From contig CAKORQ010000054.1 in NCBI GenBank assembly GCA_934101445.1, positions 1-6,681 on the forward strand: a stretch of DNA of 6,681 nt. The letters are read 5' to 3'. The position numbers and the translations under genes are program-made. Of the stretch, positions 1 to 6,301 are shown piece by piece (the stretch's first letter is position 1; every line of letters begins with the position of its first letter). The notes beneath the pieces were generated by a model, which had not been told where the DNA came from, did no database searches, and was given only the letters and a program-made list of their open reading frames with translations. The DNA comes from an uncultured Bacilli bacterium. Lineage in GTDB: Bacteria > Bacillota_I > Bacilli_A > RF39 > UBA660.

Positions 1-1218
1 AGTTCTATGTCATCTTAAATGGTATTAAAACTTTTATAAGAACCATGAAATGTATTGCTTGGTTTTAGTTCTATGTCATCTTAAATGGTATTAAAACATG
101 ACCTGTACCACATTCGGCGACCCCTCCGTTTTAGTTCTATGTCATCTTAAATGGTATTAAAACTGCTAATATTTTGAGTGTTACTATGGATAAGTTTTAG
201 TTCTATGTCATCTTAAATGGTATTAAAACCTTTAGCTATTTCTTCAATATTCTTTTTTGCGTTTTAGTTCTATGTCATCTTAAATGGTATTAAAACTGAT
301 GGAATGTATTATGAACTAACATACAAGTTTTAGTTCTATGTCATCTTAAATGGTATTAAAACAAACATAACGAGCAATTCCCCTTAGCCAAAGTTTTAGT
401 TCTATGTCATCTTAAATGGTATTAAAACAATTAATAGTAAAATGAAATTTATTGTCCGGTTTTAGTTCTATGTCATCTTAAATGGTATTAAAACATTCCC
501 CATAACACACCACTCATGCTAGTGTTTTAGTTCTATGTCATCTTAAATGGTATTAAAACTATATATTTAAGCATTCCATTGCTATAAAAGTTTTAGTTCT
601 ATGTCATCTTAAATGGTATTAAAACATGGCTGAAATGAAAGAAATAAAAGTTGAGTTTTAGTTCTATGTCATCTTAAATGGTATTAAAACTAATAGTGCT
701 AATGAGGACTTAGCGTATTTGTTTTAGTTCTATGTCATCTTAAATGGTATTAAAACAGAAAAGGAATTACAAAACTATAATTTATAGTTTTAGTTCTATG
801 TCATCTTAAATGGTATTAAAACTGAATCAATTTTATCAGCTACATATGGGGCGTTTTAGTTCTATGTCATCTTAAATGGTATTAAAACAACTTTAACATT
901 AAATTAATGAGTAAAACTGTTTTAGTTCTATGTCATCTTAAATGGTATTAAAACCTTTAAAAAACGCTGTTTCTATTTGGCCTGGTTTTGGTTCTATGTC
1001 ATCTTAAATGGTATTAAAACTGCACATTAATGCATCGGTTGTGTATTTGAGTTTTAGTTCTATGTCATCTTAAATGGCATTAAAACTCTGTATCATCTCG
1101 GGCAGATGTTCAAGAGGTTTTAATTCTATGTCATCTTAAATGGTATTAAGATGAATTCTGAAGGGGTAGAAGTCAATAAAAAGTTTTAATTCTATGTCAT
1201 CTTAAATGGTATTAAGAT
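1..1218 (+). CRISPR. Type II-A-like CRISPR array, trailer part (19 repeats, 18 spacers)
   Basis: A 36-nt direct repeat starts GTTTTAGTTCTATG and ends ATGGTATTAAAAC. Full copies begin at 62, 128, 194, 261, 327, 393, 459, 524, 590, 655, 721, 787, 853, 919, 985, 1051, 1117 and 1183. The first copy (1-31) lacks its first five bases because the window starts inside it. Spacers are 29-31 nt, mostly 30, and all differ. The repeat shares the GTTTTAG start, CTATG, AATGGT and the AAAAC end with the Streptococcus pyogenes Cas9 repeat, which is the basis for calling type II-A. Repeats are identical until 985 (base 6 A to G), 1051 (base 28 T to C) and the last two copies. Degeneration at the right end marks the trailer, so the leader, cas9, cas1, cas2 and csn2 should lie to the left of the window. 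No tracrRNA anti-repeat was seen. The type is inferred from the repeat only, because no cas gene is visible. Confidence 0.97.
1117..1218 (+). repeat. Two identical degenerate terminal CRISPR repeats with their spacer
   Basis: The last two repeats (1117-1152 and 1183-1218) are identical to each other and differ from the consensus at three positions: base 7 (G to A), base 34 (A to G) and base 36 (C to T), so they end in AAGAT rather than AAAAC. The end changes break the terminal GTTTT/AAAAC symmetry of the repeat. This is the normal look of the oldest, leader-distal end of an array. The sharing of all three changes suggests that one variant repeat was copied during an early acquisition. Confidence 0.9.
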
Positions 1219-1319
1219 TCCTGAAAATTAATTATACGAATGAAATATGATAGTTAATCCTTAATAAATTACAAAAAGAATTTTGGCAAAAGAAAATAAA
1301 AATCTATCAAAAGTATAAC

Positions 1320-1370
1320 AAACTGTAATAATTACTAATTAATAACGGTTAGTAAAATTACAGTTTTTTT
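1320..1370 (+). terminator. Rho-independent terminator after the CRISPR array
   Basis: AAACTGTAAT (1320-1329) pairs perfectly with ATTACAGTTT (1357-1366). An inner arm, TTACTAA against TTAGTAA, extends the stem after a small mismatch. A run of seven T (1364-1370) overlaps and follows the right arm. It lies about 100 bases beyond the last repeat, with no gene between, so it most likely ends the pre-crRNA transcript. The stem is AT-rich, and a second ACAGTTTT follows at 1371, so a role as an operator for the next gene is possible but less likely. Confidence 0.7.
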
Positions 1371-1421
1371 ACAGTTTTAACCCTTATAAAAGTGCTAAAC
1401 TATAAAACAAGGTGATTTTAT

Positions 1422-1817
1422 ATGACATATAAAGAAATGCTATATCTTTTAAAAAATAAGATATATAATACATTTACTACTACTTATTTGCTTAACGAAA
1501 GTAAAGACTCTAATGTGGATTATTTAAAAGTAAGAAATATTCTTCTAAACCTTCTGAATAAAGATACTTATTATGATTTTAATAATTCCCTTATTTTAGA
1601 AGATGATTCTAAAGAAATAATTAAAGAAGATATTCTTAACAGTAGTATTTTCTTAATTAAAAGTATAATTAATGAACTAATTATTCATACAACATATTAT
1701 CCCAAAGATATAAAAAATAACTACCTAGAATTTTTAAATATGAAAGAAGATTATATAATAAATTATTTACAAAAACTAAAGAAGTCTGATATAAAAATAT
1801 TAGCAAAAGTTATTTAA
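1422..1817 (+). CDS. Small hypothetical protein next to the CRISPR trailer
   Basis: This is a 131-residue protein that I do not recognise. It is rich in Lys, Asn, Ile, Leu and Tyr, has no Cys or Trp, and shows no signal peptide or membrane segment. The pattern suggests a small, mostly helical soluble protein. The ATG at 1422 is well supported by a GGTGAT Shine-Dalgarno site (1411-1416) five bases upstream. TATAAA boxes at 1385-1390 and 1401-1406 are possible -10 elements, but no good -35 partner was found. The gene lies just past the array terminator and is followed after about 60 bases by miaB, which has its own -10 box. It does not resemble Csn2, Cas1, Cas2, or the YmcA protein encoded beside miaB in Bacillus. 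A CRISPR function is not supported because the gene is at the trailer side of the array. It is very likely a real gene of unknown function. Confidence 0.75.
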   Translation: MTYKEMLYLLKNKIYNTFTTTYLLNESKDSNVDYLKVRNILLNLLNKDTYYDFNNSLILEDDSKEIIKEDILNSSIFLIKSIINELIIHTTYYPKDIKNNYLEFLNMKEDYIINYLQKLKKSDIKILAKVI

Positions 1818-1842
1818 AAATAGTGCATATTAACATATTTTT

Positions 1843-1851
1843 TGGTATAAT
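1843..1851 (+). promoter_or_regulatory. Extended -10 promoter element of miaB
   Basis: TGGTATAAT is a perfect TATAAT box with the upstream TG of an extended -10 element. It ends 27 bases before the miaB ATG and predicts transcription starting near 1858. The -35 region (about 1823-1829) matches the consensus poorly, which the extended -10 can compensate for. miaB can therefore be transcribed separately from the small gene before it. Confidence 0.65.
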
Positions 1852-1878
1852 CACTTAAGCAAAGAAAGAAGTGATTTT

Positions 1879-3288
1879 ATGTTACCAAATATGATTCAAG
1901 CTAAAAAAAGAACTAAAAGTGAAGTAGAGGTTGTTTATCTAGAAAATGAAGAGAAGAGTAATTTATATAATGGTAAAAAGTATTTTTTAAGAACATATGG
2001 TTGCCAAATGAATGTTCATGATAGTGAAGAAATTAAGGCTATTTTAGAAAATTTAGGGTATACCGAAACTGAGGATTTAGAAGATAGTGATATAGTTGTT
2101 TTAAATACTTGTGCTATTAGAGAAAATGCTCACGATAAAGTCTTTGGCTATCTTGGTAGATGTAAACATTTAAAGGCTACTACAAAAAAAGATTTAATTG
2201 TTTGCATTGGGGGCTGCATGGCTCAAGAAGAGGTTGTTGTTAATGAACTTAAGACTAAACATCCTTATGTTGATATTATTTTTGGTACTCATAATATTCA
2301 TGAATTAGCAACAATGATTAAAGATGTTAAAAAAGTAAAACAAGATATAAAAGTATATTCTATTGAAGGAAAAGTCTTTGAAAATATTGATTATAAGCGT
2401 GATTCTAAGATTACGGCTTGGGTTAATATTATGTATGGCTGTGATAAATTCTGCACTTATTGTATTGTTCCTTATACAAGAGGTAAACAAAGAAGTAGAA
2501 AATCTTGTGAGATTGTAAGAGAAGTAGAAAAACTAGTTAAAGAAGGCTATCAAGAAGTAACCCTTTTAGGTCAAAATGTTAATGCTTATGGTAAAGACTT
2601 CGAAGGCGAAGTATCTTTTGCTGGTCTTTTAGAAATGGTGGCTAAGACCGGTATTCCAAGACTTCGTTTTGTTACATCTCACCCTTGGGATTTTACCGGT
2701 GAAATGATTACAACGATTGCTAAATATCCCAACATTATGCCTTATATTCATTTACCTTTACAATCTGGTTCTTCAAGAATTTTAAAACTAATGGGAAGAA
2801 GATATACTAAAGAAGAATATTTAACTCTTTTTGATAAAATGAAAAAAGAAATACCTAATGTGGCTATTTCTACGGATATTATTGTTGGTTTTCCTAATGA
2901 AACCGAAGAAGACTTTAAAGAAACCTTAGATGTTGTTAATCATTGTAAATATGATGGCGCTTATACCTTTATTTTCTCCCCAAGAGTAGGGACTCCGGCT
3001 GCTAAAATGGAAGATAACACTCCATTAAAAGAAAAAGAAGAAAGATTGCAACGTTTAAATACTATTGTTAATAAATATTCTTTAGAAAATAATCAAAAAT
3101 TATTAGATAAAGTCGTTCCAGTTTTAATTCAAGGAATAAGTGAAAAAGGTACCGATAAAGTCTATGGTTATACCGATACCATGAAACTTGTTAATGTAAC
3201 CGGCCCCCAAAGTTTGATTGGGAAAATAGTTAATGTCCATATAACAGATGCTAAGAGCTTTAGTTTAGATGGCGAATTAGCAAAATAA
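1879..3288 (+). CDS. miaB: tRNA-2-methylthio-N6-dimethylallyladenosine synthase MiaB
   Basis: MiaB converts i6A37 to ms2i6A37 in tRNAs that read UNN codons, a modification that stabilises codon-anticodon pairing. It uses two 4Fe-4S clusters and S-adenosylmethionine in the cytosol. The 469-residue protein is complete. Residues about 34-150 form the N-terminal methylthiotransferase domain, with cluster ligands Cys42 (TYGCQMN), Cys78 (NTCAIRE) and Cys113 (GGCMAQ). The radical-SAM core (about 180-400) carries the CxxxCxxC motif as Cys188, Cys192 and Cys195 (YGCDKFCTYCIVPYTRG), plus the PLQSGS and TDIIVGFP signatures. A TRAM domain that binds tRNA covers about 405-466. The ATG at 1879 follows an AAGAAGTGAT ribosome-binding stretch. 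The N-terminal extension before TYGCQMN resembles the longer Bacillus form (YmcB). The gene is intact and appears monocistronic. All catalytic cysteines are present. Its distinction from MtaB or RimO rests on the TYGCQMN and GQNVNAYG patterns, which are typical of MiaB. Confidence 0.97.
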   Translation: MLPNMIQAKKRTKSEVEVVYLENEEKSNLYNGKKYFLRTYGCQMNVHDSEEIKAILENLGYTETEDLEDSDIVVLNTCAIRENAHDKVFGYLGRCKHLKATTKKDLIVCIGGCMAQEEVVVNELKTKHPYVDIIFGTHNIHELATMIKDVKKVKQDIKVYSIEGKVFENIDYKRDSKITAWVNIMYGCDKFCTYCIVPYTRGKQRSRKSCEIVREVEKLVKEGYQEVTLLGQNVNAYGKDFEGEVSFAGLLEMVAKTGIPRLRFVTSHPWDFTGEMITTIAKYPNIMPYIHLPLQSGSSRILKLMGRRYTKEEYLTLFDKMKKEIPNVAISTDIIVGFPNETEEDFKETLDVVNHCKYDGAYTFIFSPRVGTPAAKMEDNTPLKEKEERLQRLNTIVNKYSLENNQKLLDKVVPVLIQGISEKGTDKVYGYTDTMKLVNVTGPQSLIGKIVNVHITDAKSFSLDGELAK

Positions 3289-3337
3289 TGGTAAGCTTTT
3301 CCCGATAGTTTGGAAATTACCCAGAGAAAATTTTTTC

Positions 3338-3366
3338 TTTTCAAGCGGAAACAAGTATGGTATAAT
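3338..3366 (+). promoter_or_regulatory. SigA-type promoter of the small HTH gene
   Basis: TTTTCA (3338-3343, four of six matches to TTGACA) is separated by 17 bases from a perfect TATAAT (3361-3366), which is preceded by TGG as an extended -10. The predicted start of transcription is near 3373, about 26 bases before the ATG of the HTH gene. The ACAGCTGT palindrome at 3388-3395, between promoter and gene, could be an operator, but one short palindrome is weak evidence. Confidence 0.7.
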
Positions 3367-3398
3367 GCTTAGTATGAGTTCTAATTGACAGCTGTTGT

Positions 3399-3653
3399 AT
3401 GGCAAAACAAATTGTGTGGAGTCAAGATATCGTTGAGGCCTTTATTTCTGAAGGTAACTTAAACCGCCGGCAAGAATACATAATTCGGACTCGTATACTT
3501 GGCTATTCAATTGCTAAACAAGCCAGTGATTTACATTTAAGCATCGACCAAGTTAATAAAGAAATATCTCGCTTAAAATATATTTATGACAAAACACAAG
3601 TAAATTCGTCCATACTTCCTAAACGTCTTTCCAAATCAAGTGACATACTATAA
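3399..3653 (+). CDS. Small sigma-70 region 4-like helix-turn-helix protein
   Basis: This 84-residue basic protein is probably DNA-binding. Residues about 12-50 give a start helix and a segment like those in sigma-region-4 proteins (RRQEYIIRTRILGYSIAKQA). A turn and a recognition helix follow, about LSIDQVNKEISRLKYIYD (residues 47-64). The tail is polar and likely disordered. Similar short HTH proteins occur in Firmicutes genomes and their mobile elements, from general memory of the family. No target can be named. It has a strong promoter of its own and a terminator 12 bases after the stop, so it is a single-gene unit. There is no Shine-Dalgarno site before the ATG at 3399. All six arginines use CGN codons (CGC, CGG, CGT), whereas miaB mostly uses AGA. 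This fits recent acquisition, though six codons are a small sample. Confidence 0.75.
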   Translation: MAKQIVWSQDIVEAFISEGNLNRRQEYIIRTRILGYSIAKQASDLHLSIDQVNKEISRLKYIYDKTQVNSSILPKRLSKSSDIL

Positions 3654-3664
3654 GTCGATAAAAG

Positions 3665-3695
3665 AAGCCTTCTTAAAATTTAAGAGGCTTTTTTT
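3665..3695 (+). terminator. Terminator of the HTH gene, overlapping the end of gerAB
   Basis: AGCC-TT-CTTAAA (3666-3677) pairs with TTTAAG-A-GGCT (3679-3689), an 11-bp stem with one bulged T and a very short loop. A run of seven T (3689-3695) follows on the plus strand. In the minus direction the stem is followed by TTCTTTTAT, a poorer U-tract, so it may also stop the convergent ger operon. The gerAB stop codon (TAA, at 3675-3673) lies inside the stem, so the last GerAB codons share bases with the hairpin. Confidence 0.85.
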
Positions 3696-4566
3696 GACGG
3701 TTAATCTTATTATTTATCAAAGTCCCTGTAATTCCTAGACCCATTAATCCCACTAGAATATAATAAGAATAATGATACAAAAGTAATGCGTGTTGATAAT
3801 TATTTATAAAAAAGAAATAAACAAACATTAGATGAAATATTCCCACTACATATAGGCTTTTTCCTATAAAAACTTTATTAATTAAAATCCCGGCGATTAG
3901 ACTAGTGATTAGTAAATCGTTAAACCATAAAATTGATAAGAATGTTTCTAAATGTTCAAACTGATTAAATAGATTAACCTTTTTTAATAAAATATATTCA
4001 GGATAACGAAACAATCGCGCAAAATCCCCACTAAAAACACCCAAAATACATAAAATCATCAATAATATTGTTAAACTTCCGGTTACATAACCACCCAAAA
4101 TTGCTTTTTTATTAACTTCATCTTTTTTTAATAACGATAACTCTAAAATAATAGGGCTTACACTATAAACCATGCTACTAAAAATACATTTAAAAGTATC
4201 ATTTTTATTAGGAATATTAATTGGTAAATAATTATTAAAATCAATATTCTTAAAAATACTAATAACGGCTAAAAAACCAATTATAACACTGCCAAAAATC
4301 AAAATATCACTTAATCTTAAAGTAGTTGCTATTCCTTTTTTAACCCCATATAAAATTAATATGAATAATGGAATAATAATTAATAATGGGGGCGTATTAA
4401 TTAAATAAAAATTACTTCCTAATACTGCCAATGATACTAAACAATTATTAACCATAAAAAAACTTAAACCCAAAACCACAATTTTTCCAATAATACTTTT
4501 AAAAAAATTATACCAATCTAGATTTAACATTATAATTAAAAATATAAAACCTAAGATAAAACCCAT
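3673..4566 (-). CDS. gerAB: Spore germination permease GerAB family, frame-disrupted 5' end
   Basis: GerAB is the amino-acid-permease-like subunit of the GerA germinant receptor in the spore inner membrane, where it binds the germinant. The 297-residue open frame is very hydrophobic, with about nine membrane helices. A basic loop sequence, GVKKGIATTLRLSDIL (residues about 74-89), matches the conserved loop of the family (spore permease / APC superfamily). Family members usually have ten helices and about 360 residues, so the first helix is missing. The ATG at 4566 has no good ribosome-binding site. A much better start, ATG at 4621, overlaps the gerAC stop and has AGGAG six bases upstream. Its reading frame encodes MNTKRQWVICIFLCRV, which looks like a GerAB N-terminus, but runs out of frame by one base. 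The gene is therefore probably a pseudogene or carries a sequencing indel near 4567-4620. The last codons overlap the terminator. Confidence 0.8.
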   Translation of the reverse strand: MGFILGFIFLIIMLNLDWYNFFKSIIGKIVVLGLSFFMVNNCLVSLAVLGSNFYLINTPPLLIIIPLFILILYGVKKGIATTLRLSDILIFGSVIIGFLAVISIFKNIDFNNYLPINIPNKNDTFKCIFSSMVYSVSPIILELSLLKKDEVNKKAILGGYVTGSLTILLMILCILGVFSGDFARLFRYPEYILLKKVNLFNQFEHLETFLSILWFNDLLITSLIAGILINKVFIGKSLYVVGIFHLMFVYFFFINNYQHALLLYHYSYYILVGLMGLGITGTLINNKINRQKKPLKF

Positions 4567-4617
4567 AATATAACACTCTACATAAAAATATACATATTAC
4601 CCATTGTCTTTTTGTAT

Positions 4618-5661
4618 TCATTGGCATCTCCTAATAGTTAAACCGGGTTTATTAACCTTAACTTTAACCTTAATTTCAAAATCTGTATCTCTAAAATAAT
4701 TGTCATTAAACTCATTGCTTTTTAAATAATATTGGTAATTTATACCTAAAAGATCTATTTGCTTTTCACGTAAAAATTCTATAAACTTAGTTAAATCCTT
4801 TTCTAGGCTATCGGTAAATTCCGTTTCTAACTTTTTAAAGTCATCATTGTTACGTAAATTATAATTATCACTTAATACTTCTACTTTCGCCTTCAGATTA
4901 AAATTAAAACTTATTTTTTCTTTAGTACTTATTTTTAAACTATTGTTATATAATTTAATACTATTTTTATCATTACTATAAGATATATTATTGTCCTTTA
5001 GAAAGAAATTATACATATTTAAATTAAAATCATCTAAATAACAAATAAATTTATTACCACGATAAAGACCATAAGTCTTAAACATAATTTTATTATCAAT
5101 TATAAACTTTGGAATACTTATATCGATTTTATCAATAATTTTATTAACTTGAAAATCAAAGTAATTACTCATCTTAGCATAATTCATTTTTTTTAAAATA
5201 TCATAAACATAATTAGCATTTATTACCTTATCTTCATTAGTAAATCCAAGCATTTCTTTTGGATTATCTGCCATTACTAAGTAAAAATTAGTGGTAATCA
5301 TATTACTTCTTATAAGATAATCACTAATACTGGTAATATCAACTTTATCATCAATTATCATAACTTTAATATGTTGAAAATAGGGTTTCTTATTTAATTT
5401 ATTATTGGTATTATAAAAAGCCTCACTAATATTTTTTCCGCTTCCTAAAACAATAAAACTCTTCTTACTTTCTTTATTATCTTTATCTATGCTAGTATTA
5501 ATAACTTCATAAGTAACTTCATAAATATTATCATTAAAAGTAATACCAATCCCACTGATAATATCTAAACTATTAAGTTCATGATAATCGTAGCACCCTC
5601 CTAATATTAGAACAATACTAAATAAGCATAATGCTTTTATTAACTTTTTAATTTTAATCAC
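4618..5661 (-). CDS. gerAC: Spore germination lipoprotein GerAC family
   Basis: GerAC is the lipoprotein subunit of GerA-type germinant receptors, anchored on the outer face of the spore inner membrane. Counting from the GTG at 5661, the product is 347 residues. It opens with a Lys-rich stretch, a hydrophobic segment and the lipobox LILGGC, whose Cys23 would be lipidated. After it come the N-terminal domain (LDIISGIGITFND, then FIVLGSGKNISEAFYN, which are typical GerAC motifs) and a C-terminal domain with the pattern LREKQIDLLGIN near residue 300. Usual length is about 370-400, so this is slightly short but looks complete. It overlaps the end of gerAA by eight bases and its stop overlaps the probable native gerAB start. 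The GTG lies inside the GGTGAT Shine-Dalgarno site, so the actual start may be an ATT at 5652, giving 344 residues. No frameshift or internal stop is seen. Confidence 0.9.
   Translation of the reverse strand: MIKIKKLIKALCLFSIVLILGGCYDYHELNSLDIISGIGITFNDNIYEVTYEVINTSIDKDNKESKKSFIVLGSGKNISEAFYNTNNKLNKKPYFQHIKVMIIDDKVDITSISDYLIRSNMITTNFYLVMADNPKEMLGFTNEDKVINANYVYDILKKMNYAKMSNYFDFQVNKIIDKIDISIPKFIIDNKIMFKTYGLYRGNKFICYLDDFNLNMYNFFLKDNNISYSNDKNSIKLYNNSLKISTKEKISFNFNLKAKVEVLSDNYNLRNNDDFKKLETEFTDSLEKDLTKFIEFLREKQIDLLGINYQYYLKSNEFNDNYFRDTDFEIKVKVKVNKPGLTIRRCQ
4619..4632 (-). promoter_or_regulatory. Likely native gerAB ribosome-binding site and start codon
   Basis: On the minus strand, AGGAG (4632-4628) stands six bases before an ATG at 4621-4619. 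That ATG overlaps the gerAC stop codon as ATGA, the usual arrangement for translational coupling in ger operons. Translation from here reads MNTKRQWVICIFLCRV and then continues to a stop near 4508 in the wrong frame for gerAB. Confidence 0.7.
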
Positions 5662-6301
5662 CTTCTTTGCATCGATTTTTTTTAGTTAATAAGCGGGAAC
5701 GATATTTATCATCACGCTTTGGCGTGCGAAATACTGTCTTATTAAAATAGACTTTATCAAAGGGCGCTAAAGGATAAGTATAAGGTCTACCTAAACTAGT
5801 AAGACTACATAAATGAATTAAAGTAAAAAACATACTTATATAAAGACCGAAAAGTCCTAAGAGCGAAACTAAAACTAGAGTTAAGAATCTAATATGTCGA
5901 AACGAATTAATTAGTTCTACATCCGTAAAAACCATACTAGTTATATAAGTAACTGCCACCACAATAATCATAATCGGGCTAACAATCCCTGCGGAAACTG
6001 CTGCATCGCCCATTACCAAGGCTCCGACTATGGATATAGAAGACCCATAATTACTAGGAAATCTAATATCACTTTCTCGTAATATAGCGCATAATACTAA
6101 AATAACTATGCACTCAACTACCGAAGGAATAGGGACGCTACTTCTTTGCATGGCAAAATTAATTAATAAATCTAGAGGAATCGAACCTTGATTATAACTT
6201 ATTAAAGCAATGTAAAAACCAGGGAGAAACAAAGTAACAAAAAAACATAAAAACCTTAAAAATTTTATAAAATTTATATTAATATTTTTACTATTAAAGA
6301 A
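5654..6301 (-). CDS. gerAA: Spore germination protein GerAA family, 5'-truncated
   Basis: GerAA is the large membrane subunit of the GerA germinant receptor. Only the C-terminal membrane half remains, about 215 codons of the usual 450-500. Recognisable family segments in order are FIKFLRFLCFFVTLFLPGFY, a VPIPSVVECI helix, LRESDIRFPSNYGSSISIVG, the GDAAVSAGIVSPIMIIVVAV helix and LIHLCSLTSLGRPYTYPLAPF near the end. The soluble N-terminal domain and the start codon are absent. The frame stays open upstream only to a TGA at 6304-6302. A TTG at 6232 could serve as a start, but it lies within conserved sequence, so it is not the native one. The gene abuts a fragment of ecfT on the other strand. Its stop overlaps gerAC by eight bases. 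Without its 5' half the receptor would be non-functional, so this is best treated as a pseudogene or as one edge of a chimeric join. Confidence 0.9.
   Translation of the reverse strand, partial: FFNSKNININFIKFLRFLCFFVTLFLPGFYIALISYNQGSIPLDLLINFAMQRSSVPIPSVVECIVILVLCAILRESDIRFPSNYGSSISIVGALVMGDAAVSAGIVSPIMIIVVAVTYITSMVFTDVELINSFRHIRFLTLVLVSLLGLFGLYISMFFTLIHLCSLTSLGRPYTYPLAPFDKVYFNKTVFRTPKRDDKYRSRLLTKKNRCKEGD
5657..5662 (-). promoter_or_regulatory. GGTGAT Shine-Dalgarno site that questions the gerAC start
   Basis: Read on the minus strand, GGTGAT (5662-5657) complements the 16S 3' end and is the same element used by the small gene at 1422. The spacing there is five bases to ATG. Here the codon four bases on is ATT (5652-5650), not ATG. 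The annotated GTG is part of the site itself, so it cannot be used with it. Confidence 0.5.

Noticed and set aside
1..1218. Self-targeting spacers against genes in this window
   Set aside because: By eye, no spacer matches any of the genes in the window on either strand beyond short chance identities. A full search of the genome was not possible.
1219..1421. tracrRNA or anti-repeat next to the array
   Set aside because: No stretch complementary to the repeat was found here or elsewhere outside the array, and the hairpin at 1320-1370 shows no pairing with the repeat.
1422..1817. Small gene as Csn2 or as YmcA
   Set aside because: It is too short and on the wrong side of the array for Csn2, and its sequence lacks the pattern of the Com_YlbF family despite being next to miaB.
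2305..2490. 61-residue open frame on the minus strand inside miaB
   Set aside because: It is antisense to the well-conserved radical-SAM region of miaB, has no ribosome-binding site and no recognisable protein features.
3310..3345. Terminator after miaB
   Set aside because: AGAAAA and TTTTCT can pair, but the stem is only six A-T rich pairs with a minimal loop. It is likely just the AT-rich -35 region of the next promoter.
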